From assembly GCF_039830145.1 (NCBI RefSeq), contig NZ_CP156082.1:452001-516000 (forward strand): a stretch of 64,000 nucleotides of DNA, written 5' to 3'. Every line of letters starts with the position of its first letter. Positions within the stretch are counted from its first letter, which is position 1. This DNA comes from Croceibacterium sp. TMG7-5b_MA50. Lineage in GTDB: Bacteria; Pseudomonadota; Alphaproteobacteria; Sphingomonadales; Sphingomonadaceae. The translations under genes and the position numbers were made by a program. This document shows, in pieces, positions 19,510 through 27,694 of the stretch. The notes under the pieces were generated by a model, which saw nothing but the letters and a program-made list of their open reading frames with translations, did not search any database and was not told the origin of the DNA.

Positions 19510-19817
19510 ATAAATTGAACGCTCGTACACAGGGCCAGGTGTCAGACGGGATGTAGCTAGGGGCCACCTGCCGGCATAGCAATCGACGTGTGAAATGCCG
19601 ACGATGTTCAATGATTTATCATACAAGCTCGTCAGCGGGATGTAGCCTTTTCAGGCGTGACTTTCGCCGATGGATCGTTGATGATCCGCCCGGATGTGAC
19701 GGGGACCCCTGCTTACCTGCGGCTCGCTAGCAGGAAGCCGTGGAAGCGGGGCGCACACCAACCGACTGTGGGGCCGAACGGCCGAAGAACGAATAAGCCC
19801 ACAAAGGGAGAGACACG
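19510..19817. promoter_or_regulatory. chvI/pckA divergent regulatory region
   Basis: These 308 bases contain no credible gene and must carry the divergent promoters of chvI and pckA. The clearest element is the palindrome ATGAT-TT-ATCAT at 19611-19622, which lies in the most AT-rich part and could bind a regulator such as ChvI itself; this is a guess. GGGAG before the pckA GTG is its ribosome-binding site. Confidence 0.4.
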
Positions 19818-21428
19818 GTGACTTCTACGTTTTCAACAATGCCCAGGTTCGATGGGATCGCTACCGCCGCGACGGTTCATGCCAATCTCGGCACCGCCGC
19901 GCTGGTGGAGCATGCGATTGCCAATGGGGAAGGGCGGCTTGCTCGGCATGGTCCATTGGTGGTGGAAACCGGGCGGCACACCGGCCGCAGCCCGCGCGAC
20001 AAGTACATCGTCAGGGATGCCGAGACCGCCGACACGATCTGGTGGGGCAACGTCAATCGCGCCATGAGCGAGGAGCATTTCGCCGCACTGAAGGCTGATT
20101 TCCTGACCGCGCTGGCAGGCAAGGAAACGCTATACGTCGCGGACTTGTTCGGCGGGTCGCAGGCCGATTACCGGGTCAATGTGCGGGTCATCAACGAGCT
20201 TGCGTGGCACAACCTGTTCATCCGCACGCTGCTGGTCCGGCCTACCGCGGTCGAGCTGGAAGGTTTCGCGCCGGAATGGACGATCATCGACCTGCCGAGC
20301 TTCCGCGCCAATCCTTCTCGCCACGGCTGCCGTAGTGAGACGGTGATCGCCGTCAGCTTCGCGGAGAAGACCGTTCTGATCGGCGGCACGCAATATGCGG
20401 GCGAGATGAAGAAGAGCGTCTTCGGCATCCTGAATTACCTGCTGCCGGCCCAGGGGGTCATGCCGATGCACTGTTCGGCCAATGTCGGACCGGACGGGCG
20501 CACCGCGGTATTCTTCGGCCTGTCGGGCACGGGCAAGACGACCCTGTCCGCCGATGCCAGCCGGACGCTGATCGGCGATGACGAACATGGCTGGTCCGAC
20601 ACCGCCGTCTTCAATTTCGAAGGGGGCTGCTACGCCAAGATGATCCGCCTGTCGGCGGAGGGTGAGCCCGAGATCTACGCCACCACCCGAATGTTCGGCA
20701 CCGTGCTGGAGAACGTGGTGATGGACGATGCCACCCGCGAACTCGACTTTGACGATGCCAGTCTGGCGGAGAACAGCCGGGGTGCCTACCCGATCGAATA
20801 CATTCCCAATTGCTCGACCGAGAACCTGGGGCCGGTACCGTCCAACGTAGTTATGCTGACCGCGGATGCGTTCGGCGTGCTGCCGCCGATCGCGCGGTTG
20901 ACGCCCGAACAGGCGATGTACCATTTCCTGTCCGGCTACACCGCGAAGGTTGCCGGGACGGAGATCGGCGTGACGGAGCCAGAGGCGACCTTCTCCACCT
21001 GCTTCGGCGCCGCCTTCATGCCCCGCCATCCCAGCGTCTATGGCAACCTGCTGAAGGAGCGGATCGCGCGGGGCGGCGTACAGTGCTGGCTGCTCAACAC
21101 CGGCTGGACGGGCGGTAAGTACGGTGTGGGCAAGCGGATGCCGATCAAGGCCACCCGTGCCCTGCTGAATGCCGCGCTGGACGGGAAGATGGACGAGGTC
21201 GAATTCCGCAAGGATCCCAATTTCGGCTTCGACGTGCCGGTCAGCGTTCCCGCCTTGGCAGAGGCCGGTATTGACCAGACGCTGCTGGACCCCCGCGCCA
21301 CCTGGGCGGACAAGGACCAGTACGACCTGGCCGCGCAGAAGCTGGTGCAACTGTTCGTCGACAATTTCGCCGAGTTCGAGGCGCATGTCGATGAAGGCGT
21401 CCGGCAGGCGGCACCGCAGGTCGCCTGA
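19818..21428 (+). CDS. pckA: Phosphoenolpyruvate carboxykinase (ATP)
   Basis: This 536-residue enzyme converts oxaloacetate to phosphoenolpyruvate with ATP, the first committed step of gluconeogenesis. The kinase-1a P-loop GLSGTGKTT is at residues 234-242. Other family motifs are [10 protein letters not shown] (56-65), MHCSANVG (217-224) and [17 protein letters not shown] near the C-terminus. The start is GTG, following AAAGGGAG. It is divergent from chvI, as in rhizobia, so carbon flow and the ChvG/ChvI-PTS system may share control; that regulatory link is inferred from position only. Confidence 0.97.
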   Translation: MTSTFSTMPRFDGIATAATVHANLGTAALVEHAIANGEGRLARHGPLVVETGRHTGRSPRDKYIVRDAETADTIWWGNVNRAMSEEHFAALKADFLTALAGKETLYVADLFGGSQADYRVNVRVINELAWHNLFIRTLLVRPTAVELEGFAPEWTIIDLPSFRANPSRHGCRSETVIAVSFAEKTVLIGGTQYAGEMKKSVFGILNYLLPAQGVMPMHCSANVGPDGRTAVFFGLSGTGKTTLSADASRTLIGDDEHGWSDTAVFNFEGGCYAKMIRLSAEGEPEIYATTRMFGTVLENVVMDDATRELDFDDASLAENSRGAYPIEYIPNCSTENLGPVPSNVVMLTADAFGVLPPIARLTPEQAMYHFLSGYTAKVAGTEIGVTEPEATFSTCFGAAFMPRHPSVYGNLLKERIARGGVQCWLLNTGWTGGKYGVGKRMPIKATRALLNAALDGKMDEVEFRKDPNFGFDVPVSVPALAEAGIDQTLLDPRATWADKDQYDLAAQKLVQLFVDNFAEFEAHVDEGVRQAAPQVA

Positions 21429-21436
21429 CAACGGCA

Positions 21437-21466
21437 GGCCGGGGCGCTGATCGCGGCACCCCGGTC
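21437..21466. terminator. Possible shared terminator, pckA / TPR protein
   Basis: GGCCGGGG (21437-21444) pairs with CCCCGGTC (21459-21466) around a 14-base loop, between the two convergent stop codons. There is no clear T-run on either side, so efficiency is uncertain. Confidence 0.35.
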
Positions 21467-23034
21467 TAGTCGCTGGCGACCGGCTCCCCGCCGCCGTCTG
21501 CCTGCCCAACCGGTCGCTCGTAAAGGTTCGCGGCGGCGTCCGCAATCGACATGGTGGTGCCTTCGGGCTGTGCCTGCAGGAACGCCAGCAGCCGCGCCGC
21601 TGCCTCCGCCCGACCGCCGCCATGCGGATCATAGGCGAGCGGCTGTACGCTCAGCCGCGCCTGTTCCATCCGGCCCTCGCTTGCCTGTTGCAGGACGACC
21701 ATCATCCGCAGCGACTGGTCATAAGGCGCAAGTTCCAGCGCGCGTTCCAGCGCCTGGACCGCCAGGGCATTAGGCTCCTCACCCCGCTCCAGGAAACTGC
21801 GATAATAGTAGATCAGCGGCAGCGGGTGGTCGTTCTCCCGCGCGTTCAGCGCGCGCAGCGGCGCCATCGCCGCGGTGAACGCCGCCGCCTCGTCCTCCGC
21901 CTCGCCCGCTTGGCGGAACAGGGCGTAGCCCTTCTGCACATAGGCGTTCACCTGCGTCGGATCGAGCGCCAGCGCGCGGTCGGCCGCGGCGATCGCCTCC
22001 GCATCATTGCCGGCATCGTACTCCGCCTCCGCCAGTGCGGCGAGGACGGCACCGTCGCCGGCATGCTCGCCTGCCAGCCTGCGGTAATCGGGCAGCAGTT
22101 CCAGCGCCTGCTCGCGATTGACCCCGCGCTTGGACACCATGCGCAGCGGCACCACGGCGGCCTCGCCGGCGGTCAGCGCGCGAATGGCGATGGGAGAGCC
22201 TGCCAGGCTGCCGATCTCCAACTGGTTCATGCGGCGGCCCTTCAGATAATTGTCGACCTCGCGCTGCAGCACCGCCAGGTCCCCAAACGCCTGCCTGCCG
22301 GCCTCCGGACTGGGCGTGCCTTTGGTCAACAGTTCCCAATATTGACCCAGTTGCCCCTGCCTCCCGTCGTTGAAGATCAGGTAATGATACAGCAACCAGG
22401 CGCGGCCATAATAGGCATCGTGGCTGCGTCCGCGCTCCTCCCAGTACAATTTGTCATCGAACAATTGTTCGAGCGGCACGTCCGCCGAATAGAAGAGCTC
22501 TCCCGCCCGGTGGGACGCCGGGCCGCCGAGCAGCACGGTGCCATCCTGCTTGAACTTGGTGGAAGCGTAGAACTCCGCCGATCCCTCGGACAGCCAGCGC
22601 GGCATGGCCTGCAACCCGCTGGAGATCATGAAGTGGTGGGCATATTCATGCAGCAGCACGATCTGCGAGAAATCAGTGGTGCTGCCCCGGTTCACGATGC
22701 GCGGCACAAAGGCCAGGGATCCGGCCGCCCGCGGGATGTAGAAGCCGGCGACGAACGGATTTCCGTCGCCGTTGATTCTGCGGACCTCACGCTGGTCACC
22801 GACGACATAGATGGTCACCCGGGCGGACGGGCTGGGCGTGCCCATCTGAGTGCCGGTGATCCGTTCCATGGCGCTGTGATACAGCTCCAGCTCTTCGGAA
22901 AATTCGCGCAGGGTCGCCTCGCGCGTGTCGGCGTAGATTACGAAATGGTCGCTGGCGGCCTCCAGCCACCGGGCCTCCGCGGCGGATCCGGGCAGGATAA
23001 CAGCCAGCAGGAACAATCCAACCCAACGCATCAT
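21466..23034 (-). CDS. Secreted TPR protein with HExxH metalloprotease-like domain
   Basis: A 522-residue protein with a signal peptide (MMRWVGLFLLAVILPGSAAEA). The N-terminal half looks like a gluzincin-type peptidase: HEYAHH at 129-134 inside VLLHEYAHHFM, followed by PRWLSEGSAEFYAS about 25 residues later, which supplies the third zinc ligand (Glu). The C-terminal half (about 330-500) consists of tetratricopeptide-like helical pairs such as ALALDPTQVNAYVQKGYALF. Substrate and role are unknown; a periplasmic peptidase acting in a protein complex is a reasonable guess. Two adjacent ATGs (23034, 23031) are possible starts. It is convergent with pckA. Confidence 0.75.
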   Translation of the reverse strand: MMRWVGLFLLAVILPGSAAEARWLEAASDHFVIYADTREATLREFSEELELYHSAMERITGTQMGTPSPSARVTIYVVGDQREVRRINGDGNPFVAGFYIPRAAGSLAFVPRIVNRGSTTDFSQIVLLHEYAHHFMISSGLQAMPRWLSEGSAEFYASTKFKQDGTVLLGGPASHRAGELFYSADVPLEQLFDDKLYWEERGRSHDAYYGRAWLLYHYLIFNDGRQGQLGQYWELLTKGTPSPEAGRQAFGDLAVLQREVDNYLKGRRMNQLEIGSLAGSPIAIRALTAGEAAVVPLRMVSKRGVNREQALELLPDYRRLAGEHAGDGAVLAALAEAEYDAGNDAEAIAAADRALALDPTQVNAYVQKGYALFRQAGEAEDEAAAFTAAMAPLRALNARENDHPLPLIYYYRSFLERGEEPNALAVQALERALELAPYDQSLRMMVVLQQASEGRMEQARLSVQPLAYDPHGGGRAEAAARLLAFLQAQPEGTTMSIADAAANLYERPVGQADGGGEPVASD

Positions 23035-23109
23035 GCAAGCCCCAGTCCCGTACACCCGGCCGGATGCTAGGGTGCCGCATGGACCGGGGCAAGCATTGGT
23101 CTGGTAGTA

Positions 23110-23538
23110 TCAGTCGGTCAGGTCTGCGGGTACCTTGCCGCCGTTCTTCGCCAGCTCGCGCATCAGCCGCCGGTGGAGCGCGATGTTCTCCTCCGCGGTG
23201 CCGGAATAGTCGCTGTCGCCCAGCTCTCCCGCCAATTCCTTCCTGTTGGCGAAGGAGGAATCGATGTCGAGCAGCTTCAGCAAATCGACAATGGAGCTGC
23301 GCCAGTTCAGCTTGTCCGCACCGTCCATGGCGGCGAGGCGAGCGGCCACATCCACGTCGTTCAACACCGCCGGTGTTGCCGCCACTGCCGGCGCGGCGGG
23401 CGCCGGACGGGCAGCCTGCGGCGAAGGGGCGGCAACCGGTGCCGGTGCGGCCTTCGGCGCGGCGGCGGGCGCCGGCGGTGCCTTCTTCTCCGGCTTCTTG
23501 CCCAGGATGGCGTCGGTTATCTTCTGGAACAGGCTCAT
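23110..23538 (-). CDS. DUF3597-domain protein
   Basis: A 142-residue protein. The start (MSLFQKITDAILGKK) and the C-terminal segment (VDVAARLAAMDGADKLNWRSSIVDLLKLLDIDSSFANRK...) match the DUF3597 family, which resembles a LysM-associated small domain of unknown function. Between them lies a low-complexity Ala/Pro/Lys stretch of about 50 residues. No signal peptide or membrane segment is visible. The start at 23538 is chosen because it gives the family N-terminus; the open frame upstream has no likeness. It stands alone between the TPR protein and a small membrane protein. Confidence 0.8.
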   Translation of the reverse strand: MSLFQKITDAILGKKPEKKAPPAPAAAPKAAPAPVAAPSPQAARPAPAAPAVAATPAVLNDVDVAARLAAMDGADKLNWRSSIVDLLKLLDIDSSFANRKELAGELGDSDYSGTAEENIALHRRLMRELAKNGGKVPADLTD

Positions 23539-23644
23539 GGAAATCAGCTCCTCAACCGCGCGGAAGGGTTGCGCGTTCAGGGCTGCCAATCGCTCGTAAT
23601 GCAGCGGGGTTCCGACTGAGGCGACAGGCCGCTAGGGTCGGGCG

Positions 23645-23824
23645 ATGAACCTCGCCCTTTCGATCGCCGTACTCGCCGCCCTGGCACTGATCGCCAATGC
23701 CGCGTGGCTCTGGCGGCGGCAGGGCGGCGGCAGGCAGGGCGCGACACAGCAGGTCTGGCTGATGCTGGGGCTGGCGGCGATCATGCTCGCCAACGTGGCG
23801 ATCGTCACGCTGCCCGCCCCCTGA
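23645..23824 (+). CDS. Small two-helix membrane protein
   Basis: A 59-residue frame (MNLALSIAVLAALALIANAAWLW..., then ...VWLMLGLAAIMLANVAIVTLPAP) forms two hydrophobic segments joined by a basic, glycine-rich loop, an ordinary inner-membrane hairpin topology. I recognise no family. GGCG precedes the ATG only weakly. It lies alone on the plus strand between two minus-strand genes, and its composition matches the surroundings. The clear two-helix pattern makes it more likely than a chance frame. Confidence 0.5.
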   Translation: MNLALSIAVLAALALIANAAWLWRRQGGGRQGATQQVWLMLGLAAIMLANVAIVTLPAP

Positions 23825-23841
23825 GCCCCGGTGCTGGTCCG

Positions 23842-24498
23842 TCAGCGGATGGTGCAGGCCGGGTCCAGCCGGAAGTCGAGATACCGGTCCACGGCGCCCA
23901 TCAGTTCCTCCTGCTCGTTTTCGAAGAAGTGGTTGGCGCGCGGGATTTCCTCGTGATGGATGGTGATGTGCTTCTGGGTGCGCAGCTTGTCGACCAGCTT
24001 CTGCACGGAAGACGGCTGCACCACGGTGTCCGCCGTACCCTGGATGAAGATGCCGCTGGCCGGACAGGGCGCCAGGAAGCTGAAATCGTACATGTTGGCG
24101 GGCGGCGCGATGGAGATGAAGCCGCGGATCTCCGGCCGGCGCATCAGCAATTGCATGCCGATCAGCGCGCCGAAGCTGACGCCGGCCACCCAAGTGGTCT
24201 GCGCCTCCGGGTGAACCTGCTGCACCCAGTCGAGCGCGCTGGCCGCATCGCTCAGTTCCCCGATGCCATTGTCGAAGCTGCCCTGGCTGCGGCCCACGCC
24301 GCGGAAGTTGAAGCGCAAGGTGGCAAAACCGCGATCGGTGAAGGTCTTGTACAGCCGCTGCACGATGCGGTCGTTCATGGTTCCGCCGCCCTGCGAATGC
24401 GGATGCAGGATCATCGCCACGGGCGCACGCGGGCGGGTGGCGGGGGCGAAACGGCCTTCGAGGCGGCCTTCGGGACCGGGGAAGATGACGGACGGCAT
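23842..24498 (-). CDS. Alpha/beta hydrolase (YsgA/BAAT-like, COG2945 type)
   Basis: A 218-residue alpha/beta hydrolase. The nucleophile is Ser108 in WVAGVSFGA, the acid is probably the Asp of QGTADTVVQP, and the histidine is in RANHFFEN near the C-terminus. The HPHSQGGGTMN segment at 32-42 and FRGVGRSQG at 65-73 are typical of the COG2945 group. Its substrate is unknown. The start at 24498 gives PSVIFPGPEGRLEGR, the usual N-terminus. It is divergent from the cysteine desulfurase pair, with 90 bases between starts. Confidence 0.85.
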   Translation of the reverse strand: MPSVIFPGPEGRLEGRFAPATRPRAPVAMILHPHSQGGGTMNDRIVQRLYKTFTDRGFATLRFNFRGVGRSQGSFDNGIGELSDAASALDWVQQVHPEAQTTWVAGVSFGALIGMQLLMRRPEIRGFISIAPPANMYDFSFLAPCPASGIFIQGTADTVVQPSSVQKLVDKLRTQKHITIHHEEIPRANHFFENEQEELMGAVDRYLDFRLDPACTIR

Positions 24499-24588
24499 GG
24501 GGCAGATACTCGCAACGGACGGGCGCGGCTGGCGCGCGGAAAGTGCGGCGCTATATAGGATCGCGACCACTTTTCGCAATTGTCACGA

Positions 24589-25665
24589 ATGACCCGCATT
24601 TATCTCGACCACGCGGCCACCACGCCGCTACGTCCCGAAGCGCGTGCCGCGCTGGAGGATGGCTGGCGGCTGTGGGCCAATCCATCCAGCCCGCATGCGG
24701 ACGGCCGCGCAGCCCGCCGCGCGCTGGAGGATGCGCGTGACCGGATCAGGACGGCACTTGGCTGGACGGGCGAGCTGGTGTTTACCAGCGGCGCCAGCGA
24801 GGCGGCGACGCTGGCGCTGAACGGGGCCAAGGCCGGCAGTCGGCTGGTCAGTGCGGTGGAACACGACGCAGTGTTGCAGCAGGCCACCGGTGCCGCGGTG
24901 CTTCCTGTGGGCAACGACGGTACGCTGTGTCTCGCCGCACTGGACCGGGAGTTGCAGGCGGCGGACGATCCGCTGGTGGCGGTGCAATCCATCAACTCCG
25001 AAACGGGCGCGGCGCAAGACATCGCTCCCCTCGCCGCGCAGGTGCAGGAAGCTGGTGGCCTGCTGATGGTCGACCATTCGCAGGGCGCGGGTAAGGTTGC
25101 GCTGCCTGCCGGGGCCGACCTTGCCATCATCGCGGCACACAAGTTCGGCGGGCCGGTGGGTGTGGGCGCCCTGCTCGTGCGCGACTGGGCCATGCTGACG
25201 CCGTCCGGCGGGCAGGAGCGCGGCTATCGCCGGGGAACGGAGAACCTGCCCGGCGCGCTCTCCATGGCTGCCGCGCTTGAAGCGGCCCTGGCGGGGCCGT
25301 TGACGGCGGAGCCGGTGGACGACCTGCTGGCTGATCTTGCGGCCGGGGTGCGCGCCGCGGGCGGCATGTGGCTCGGTGACCGGCTGGCCAAGCCGACCCC
25401 GCTGATCCACGCGCTCGCCACGCCGCACCTTTCCGCCACGGCGCAATTGATGCGACTCGACCTTGCCGGGATCGCGGTGAGCCAGGGCAGTGCATGTTCG
25501 TCAGGATCCATGCGCAGCAGCCATGTGCTGGCCGCGTTGGGCATCGCCGACGACGACGCTGCGCGGTTCATTCGCATCAGCCTGGGCTGGAGCACGACCC
25601 GCGCCGATCTGCAGCGTTTCGGCGATGCCTGGCTCGCCATGGCGCGTCGGGAAGCGGCGGCGTGA
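24589..25665 (+). CDS. Cysteine desulfurase (first of a tandem pair)
   Basis: A 358-residue pyridoxal-phosphate enzyme of the NifS/IscS group that transfers sulfur from cysteine. The PLP lysine is Lys185 in AAHKFGGPVG, and the sulfur-accepting cysteine is Cys303 in QGSACSSGSM. The ATG at 24589 gives the standard start TRIYLDHAATTPL; a TTG nine bases earlier is possible. It overlaps the second desulfurase by four bases (GTGA). The two proteins are clearly paralogous but diverged. Along with the adjoining ferredoxin they suggest iron-sulfur or thio-modification work; the precise acceptor cannot be read. Confidence 0.93.
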   Translation: MTRIYLDHAATTPLRPEARAALEDGWRLWANPSSPHADGRAARRALEDARDRIRTALGWTGELVFTSGASEAATLALNGAKAGSRLVSAVEHDAVLQQATGAAVLPVGNDGTLCLAALDRELQAADDPLVAVQSINSETGAAQDIAPLAAQVQEAGGLLMVDHSQGAGKVALPAGADLAIIAAHKFGGPVGVGALLVRDWAMLTPSGGQERGYRRGTENLPGALSMAAALEAALAGPLTAEPVDDLLADLAAGVRAAGGMWLGDRLAKPTPLIHALATPHLSATAQLMRLDLAGIAVSQGSACSSGSMRSSHVLAALGIADDDAARFIRISLGWSTTRADLQRFGDAWLAMARREAAA

Positions 25666-26750
25666 TCTACCTCGATCATCAGGCGACCACGCCGCTCGCG
25701 CCGGAGGCGCGGGAGGCGATGCTGCGCTGGCTGGGCGGGCCGGACAGCACCACCTTTGGCAATCCGCACTCGCCGCATCGGCTCGGCCGGCAGGCGGAGG
25801 CGGCGGTGGAGGTCGCACGCGAACGCGTGGCGGCGCTGTTCCCGGCGGGCGGCCGGGTGATCTTCACCGGCAGTGCGACGGAGGCGCTGAACCTGGCCCT
25901 GCGCGGCTGTGCGCCTGTGCGTGCCGGCATGGGCGTGGCGATCAGCGGGATCGAGCATGCCGCGGTGGAGGAGACCGCTAGGAGCCTGCCGAATCCGCTC
26001 ACCATCCTGTCGGTCGATGGAGACGGGCTGGTCGATGCCGAAGGGGAGTGGCCCGCCGGCACCGGTCTTGTCAGCGTCATGCAGGTGAATAACGAGATCG
26101 GCACGATCCAGCCGGTCGATCGCCTCTACGAACGCGCCCGCGCCGCCGGGGCTCTGTTCGTGTGCGATGCGGTGCAGGCTGCGGGCAAGCTGCCGATCGC
26201 AGCCGCTGACATGATCGCGATCAGCGCACACAAGTTCTACGGGCCCAAGGGGATCGGGGCGTTGTGGGTGCGCGAAGGGGTGGAGCTGACGCCGCTGCTG
26301 ACCGGCGGGGGGCAGGAAGGGGGCTGCCGCTCCGGCACGCTGAGCCCGGCATTGTGCGCCGGCATGGGCGTTGCCGCCGAGCTGGCGCTTTCCCGCATGG
26401 CAAAAGATGCGGCACATACCGATCGCCTGTTCGCCCGTGCGCTGGACCTGTTCGCTGGGTGGACCCTAAACGGCAGCGCCACGCAACGCTACACGGGCAA
26501 CCTCAATCTGCGGCGGCAGGGCGTAGACGTCGCCCGCCTGATGTCGGATGTCCGGCAGGTGGCCTTCTCCGCCGGCAGCGCATGCGCCAGCGACAGCGGC
26601 AAACCCAGCCGGGTGCTGGCCGTAATCGGGCTGTCAGCGGCGGAGGCGAAAGGCTCGATCCGCCTCGGACTGGGCCGCTATACCGCCGATGCCGATCTGG
26701 AGCAGGCCGCCAGCCTGCTTGAAACCGCCGTGGCGGCACAGGGTCGCTGA
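25662..26750 (+). CDS. Cysteine desulfurase (second of a tandem pair)
   Basis: A 362-residue cysteine desulfurase. The PLP lysine is Lys191 in SAHKFYGPKGIGA and the catalytic cysteine Cys308 in SAGSACASDSG; both are intact. It starts with GTG (IYLDHQATTPL), four bases overlapping the previous gene. HKFYGPKGIG is closer to IscS/NifS proper than the HKFGGPVG of the first copy. The TGA ends in TGATG with the ferredoxin gene, so three proteins are translationally coupled. No IscU or SufB gene follows here. Confidence 0.93.
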   Translation: MIYLDHQATTPLAPEAREAMLRWLGGPDSTTFGNPHSPHRLGRQAEAAVEVARERVAALFPAGGRVIFTGSATEALNLALRGCAPVRAGMGVAISGIEHAAVEETARSLPNPLTILSVDGDGLVDAEGEWPAGTGLVSVMQVNNEIGTIQPVDRLYERARAAGALFVCDAVQAAGKLPIAAADMIAISAHKFYGPKGIGALWVREGVELTPLLTGGGQEGGCRSGTLSPALCAGMGVAAELALSRMAKDAAHTDRLFARALDLFAGWTLNGSATQRYTGNLNLRRQGVDVARLMSDVRQVAFSAGSACASDSGKPSRVLAVIGLSAAEAKGSIRLGLGRYTADADLEQAASLLETAVAAQGR

Positions 26751-27052
26751 TGCAGGTTCATTTCATCGGGCGGAACGGCGATCGGGTTACAGCGTCGCCT
26801 AAGCCGGGCGACCGCCTGCTTGATGCCGCGCAATCCGTCGGCCTGCCGCTGGAAGGTACATGCAACGGTCAGATGGCCTGTTCCACCTGCCACCTCATCC
26901 TGCACCCGGACTGGTTCGCCCGGCTACCACGCGCCAGTATTGAGGAGGAGGACCTCCTCGACCTGGCGCCGGATGCCTGCAGCACCAGCCGGCTGGGATG
27001 CCAGATCGTGCTGCAGGATCATCTCGATGGCCTGCTTGCCAGACTGCCCTGA
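26750..27052 (+). CDS. Adrenodoxin-type 2Fe-2S ferredoxin
   Basis: A 100-residue ferredoxin with ligands Cys38, Cys44, Cys47 and Cys84 (C-x5-C-x2-C ... C in GTCNGQMACSTC and RLGCQIVL), the arrangement of the ISC/adrenodoxin type. It shuttles single electrons, in many bacteria to iron-sulfur assembly. An extra Cys77 precedes the last ligand. The start ATG overlaps the TGA of the second cysteine desulfurase by one base, so it belongs to that operon. An electron donor to the pair is the simplest reading. Confidence 0.93.
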   Translation: MQVHFIGRNGDRVTASPKPGDRLLDAAQSVGLPLEGTCNGQMACSTCHLILHPDWFARLPRASIEEEDLLDLAPDACSTSRLGCQIVLQDHLDGLLARLP

Positions 27053-27055
27053 GGG

Positions 27056-27595
27056 TCAGGCCGGCTCGCCGACCTTCGCCAGCAGGTCCTGCAATGCCTT
27101 GGTGAAGGCGGGGATATCATCCGGCTTGCGACTGGTGACAATGTTGCCATCCACGGCCGCTTCCTGATCCACCACGTTCGCCCCGGCATTCTTCAGGTCG
27201 GTGCGGATGGAGGGCCAGCTCGTCACCGTCTTGCCGCGCACCACGTCGGCCTCCACCAGCAGCCACGGACCGTGACAGATCGCGGCGACCGGCTTTCCGG
27301 CCGCGGCGAAATCCTTCACCAACTGCACGGCCTTGGCCTCCATGCGCAGCTTGTCCGGATTGATCTGCCCGCCGGGCAGCAGCAGGGCGTCGAACTCGTC
27401 GGCGCTCGCCTCGCTGAGCGACAGGTCGACATCGACCTCCTCGCCCCAATCATCTTCGTCCCAGCCCTGGATGCTGCCGTCTTCCGGACTGGCGACCAGC
27501 ACTTCGTGGCCGGCCTCCTCCAGCAGGCGCTTGGGTTCGGTCAGTTCGGACTGCTCGAACCCGTCGGTGGCGAGGATCAGGATGCGGTTGGCCAT
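27056..27595 (-). CDS. DJ-1/PfpI-family protein
   Basis: A 179-residue protein of the DJ-1/PfpI superfamily. The nucleophile elbow is Cys107-His108 in AAICHGPWLL, with DGFEQSEL near residues 11-18 holding the conserved Glu. Members act as glyoxalases, deglycases or chaperones; which activity applies is unknown. The start at 27595 follows AAGGAGAT and gives ANRILILATDGFEQ. The frame is open much further upstream, into parC on the opposite strand, but that is a high-GC artefact. It is convergent with the ferredoxin gene (3 bases apart). Confidence 0.9.
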   Translation of the reverse strand: MANRILILATDGFEQSELTEPKRLLEEAGHEVLVASPEDGSIQGWDEDDWGEEVDVDLSLSEASADEFDALLLPGGQINPDKLRMEAKAVQLVKDFAAAGKPVAAICHGPWLLVEADVVRGKTVTSWPSIRTDLKNAGANVVDQEAAVDGNIVTSRKPDDIPAFTKALQDLLAKVGEPA

Positions 27596-27694
27596 GGGGT
27601 ATCTCCTTGAAAAGATGTTTGCCCGCCAACGGGCGGTGGATGGCCTGCGTTCCACGCTTCCCCCGCCAGCCGTGGCGGTGATAGGGCAGGGCGC

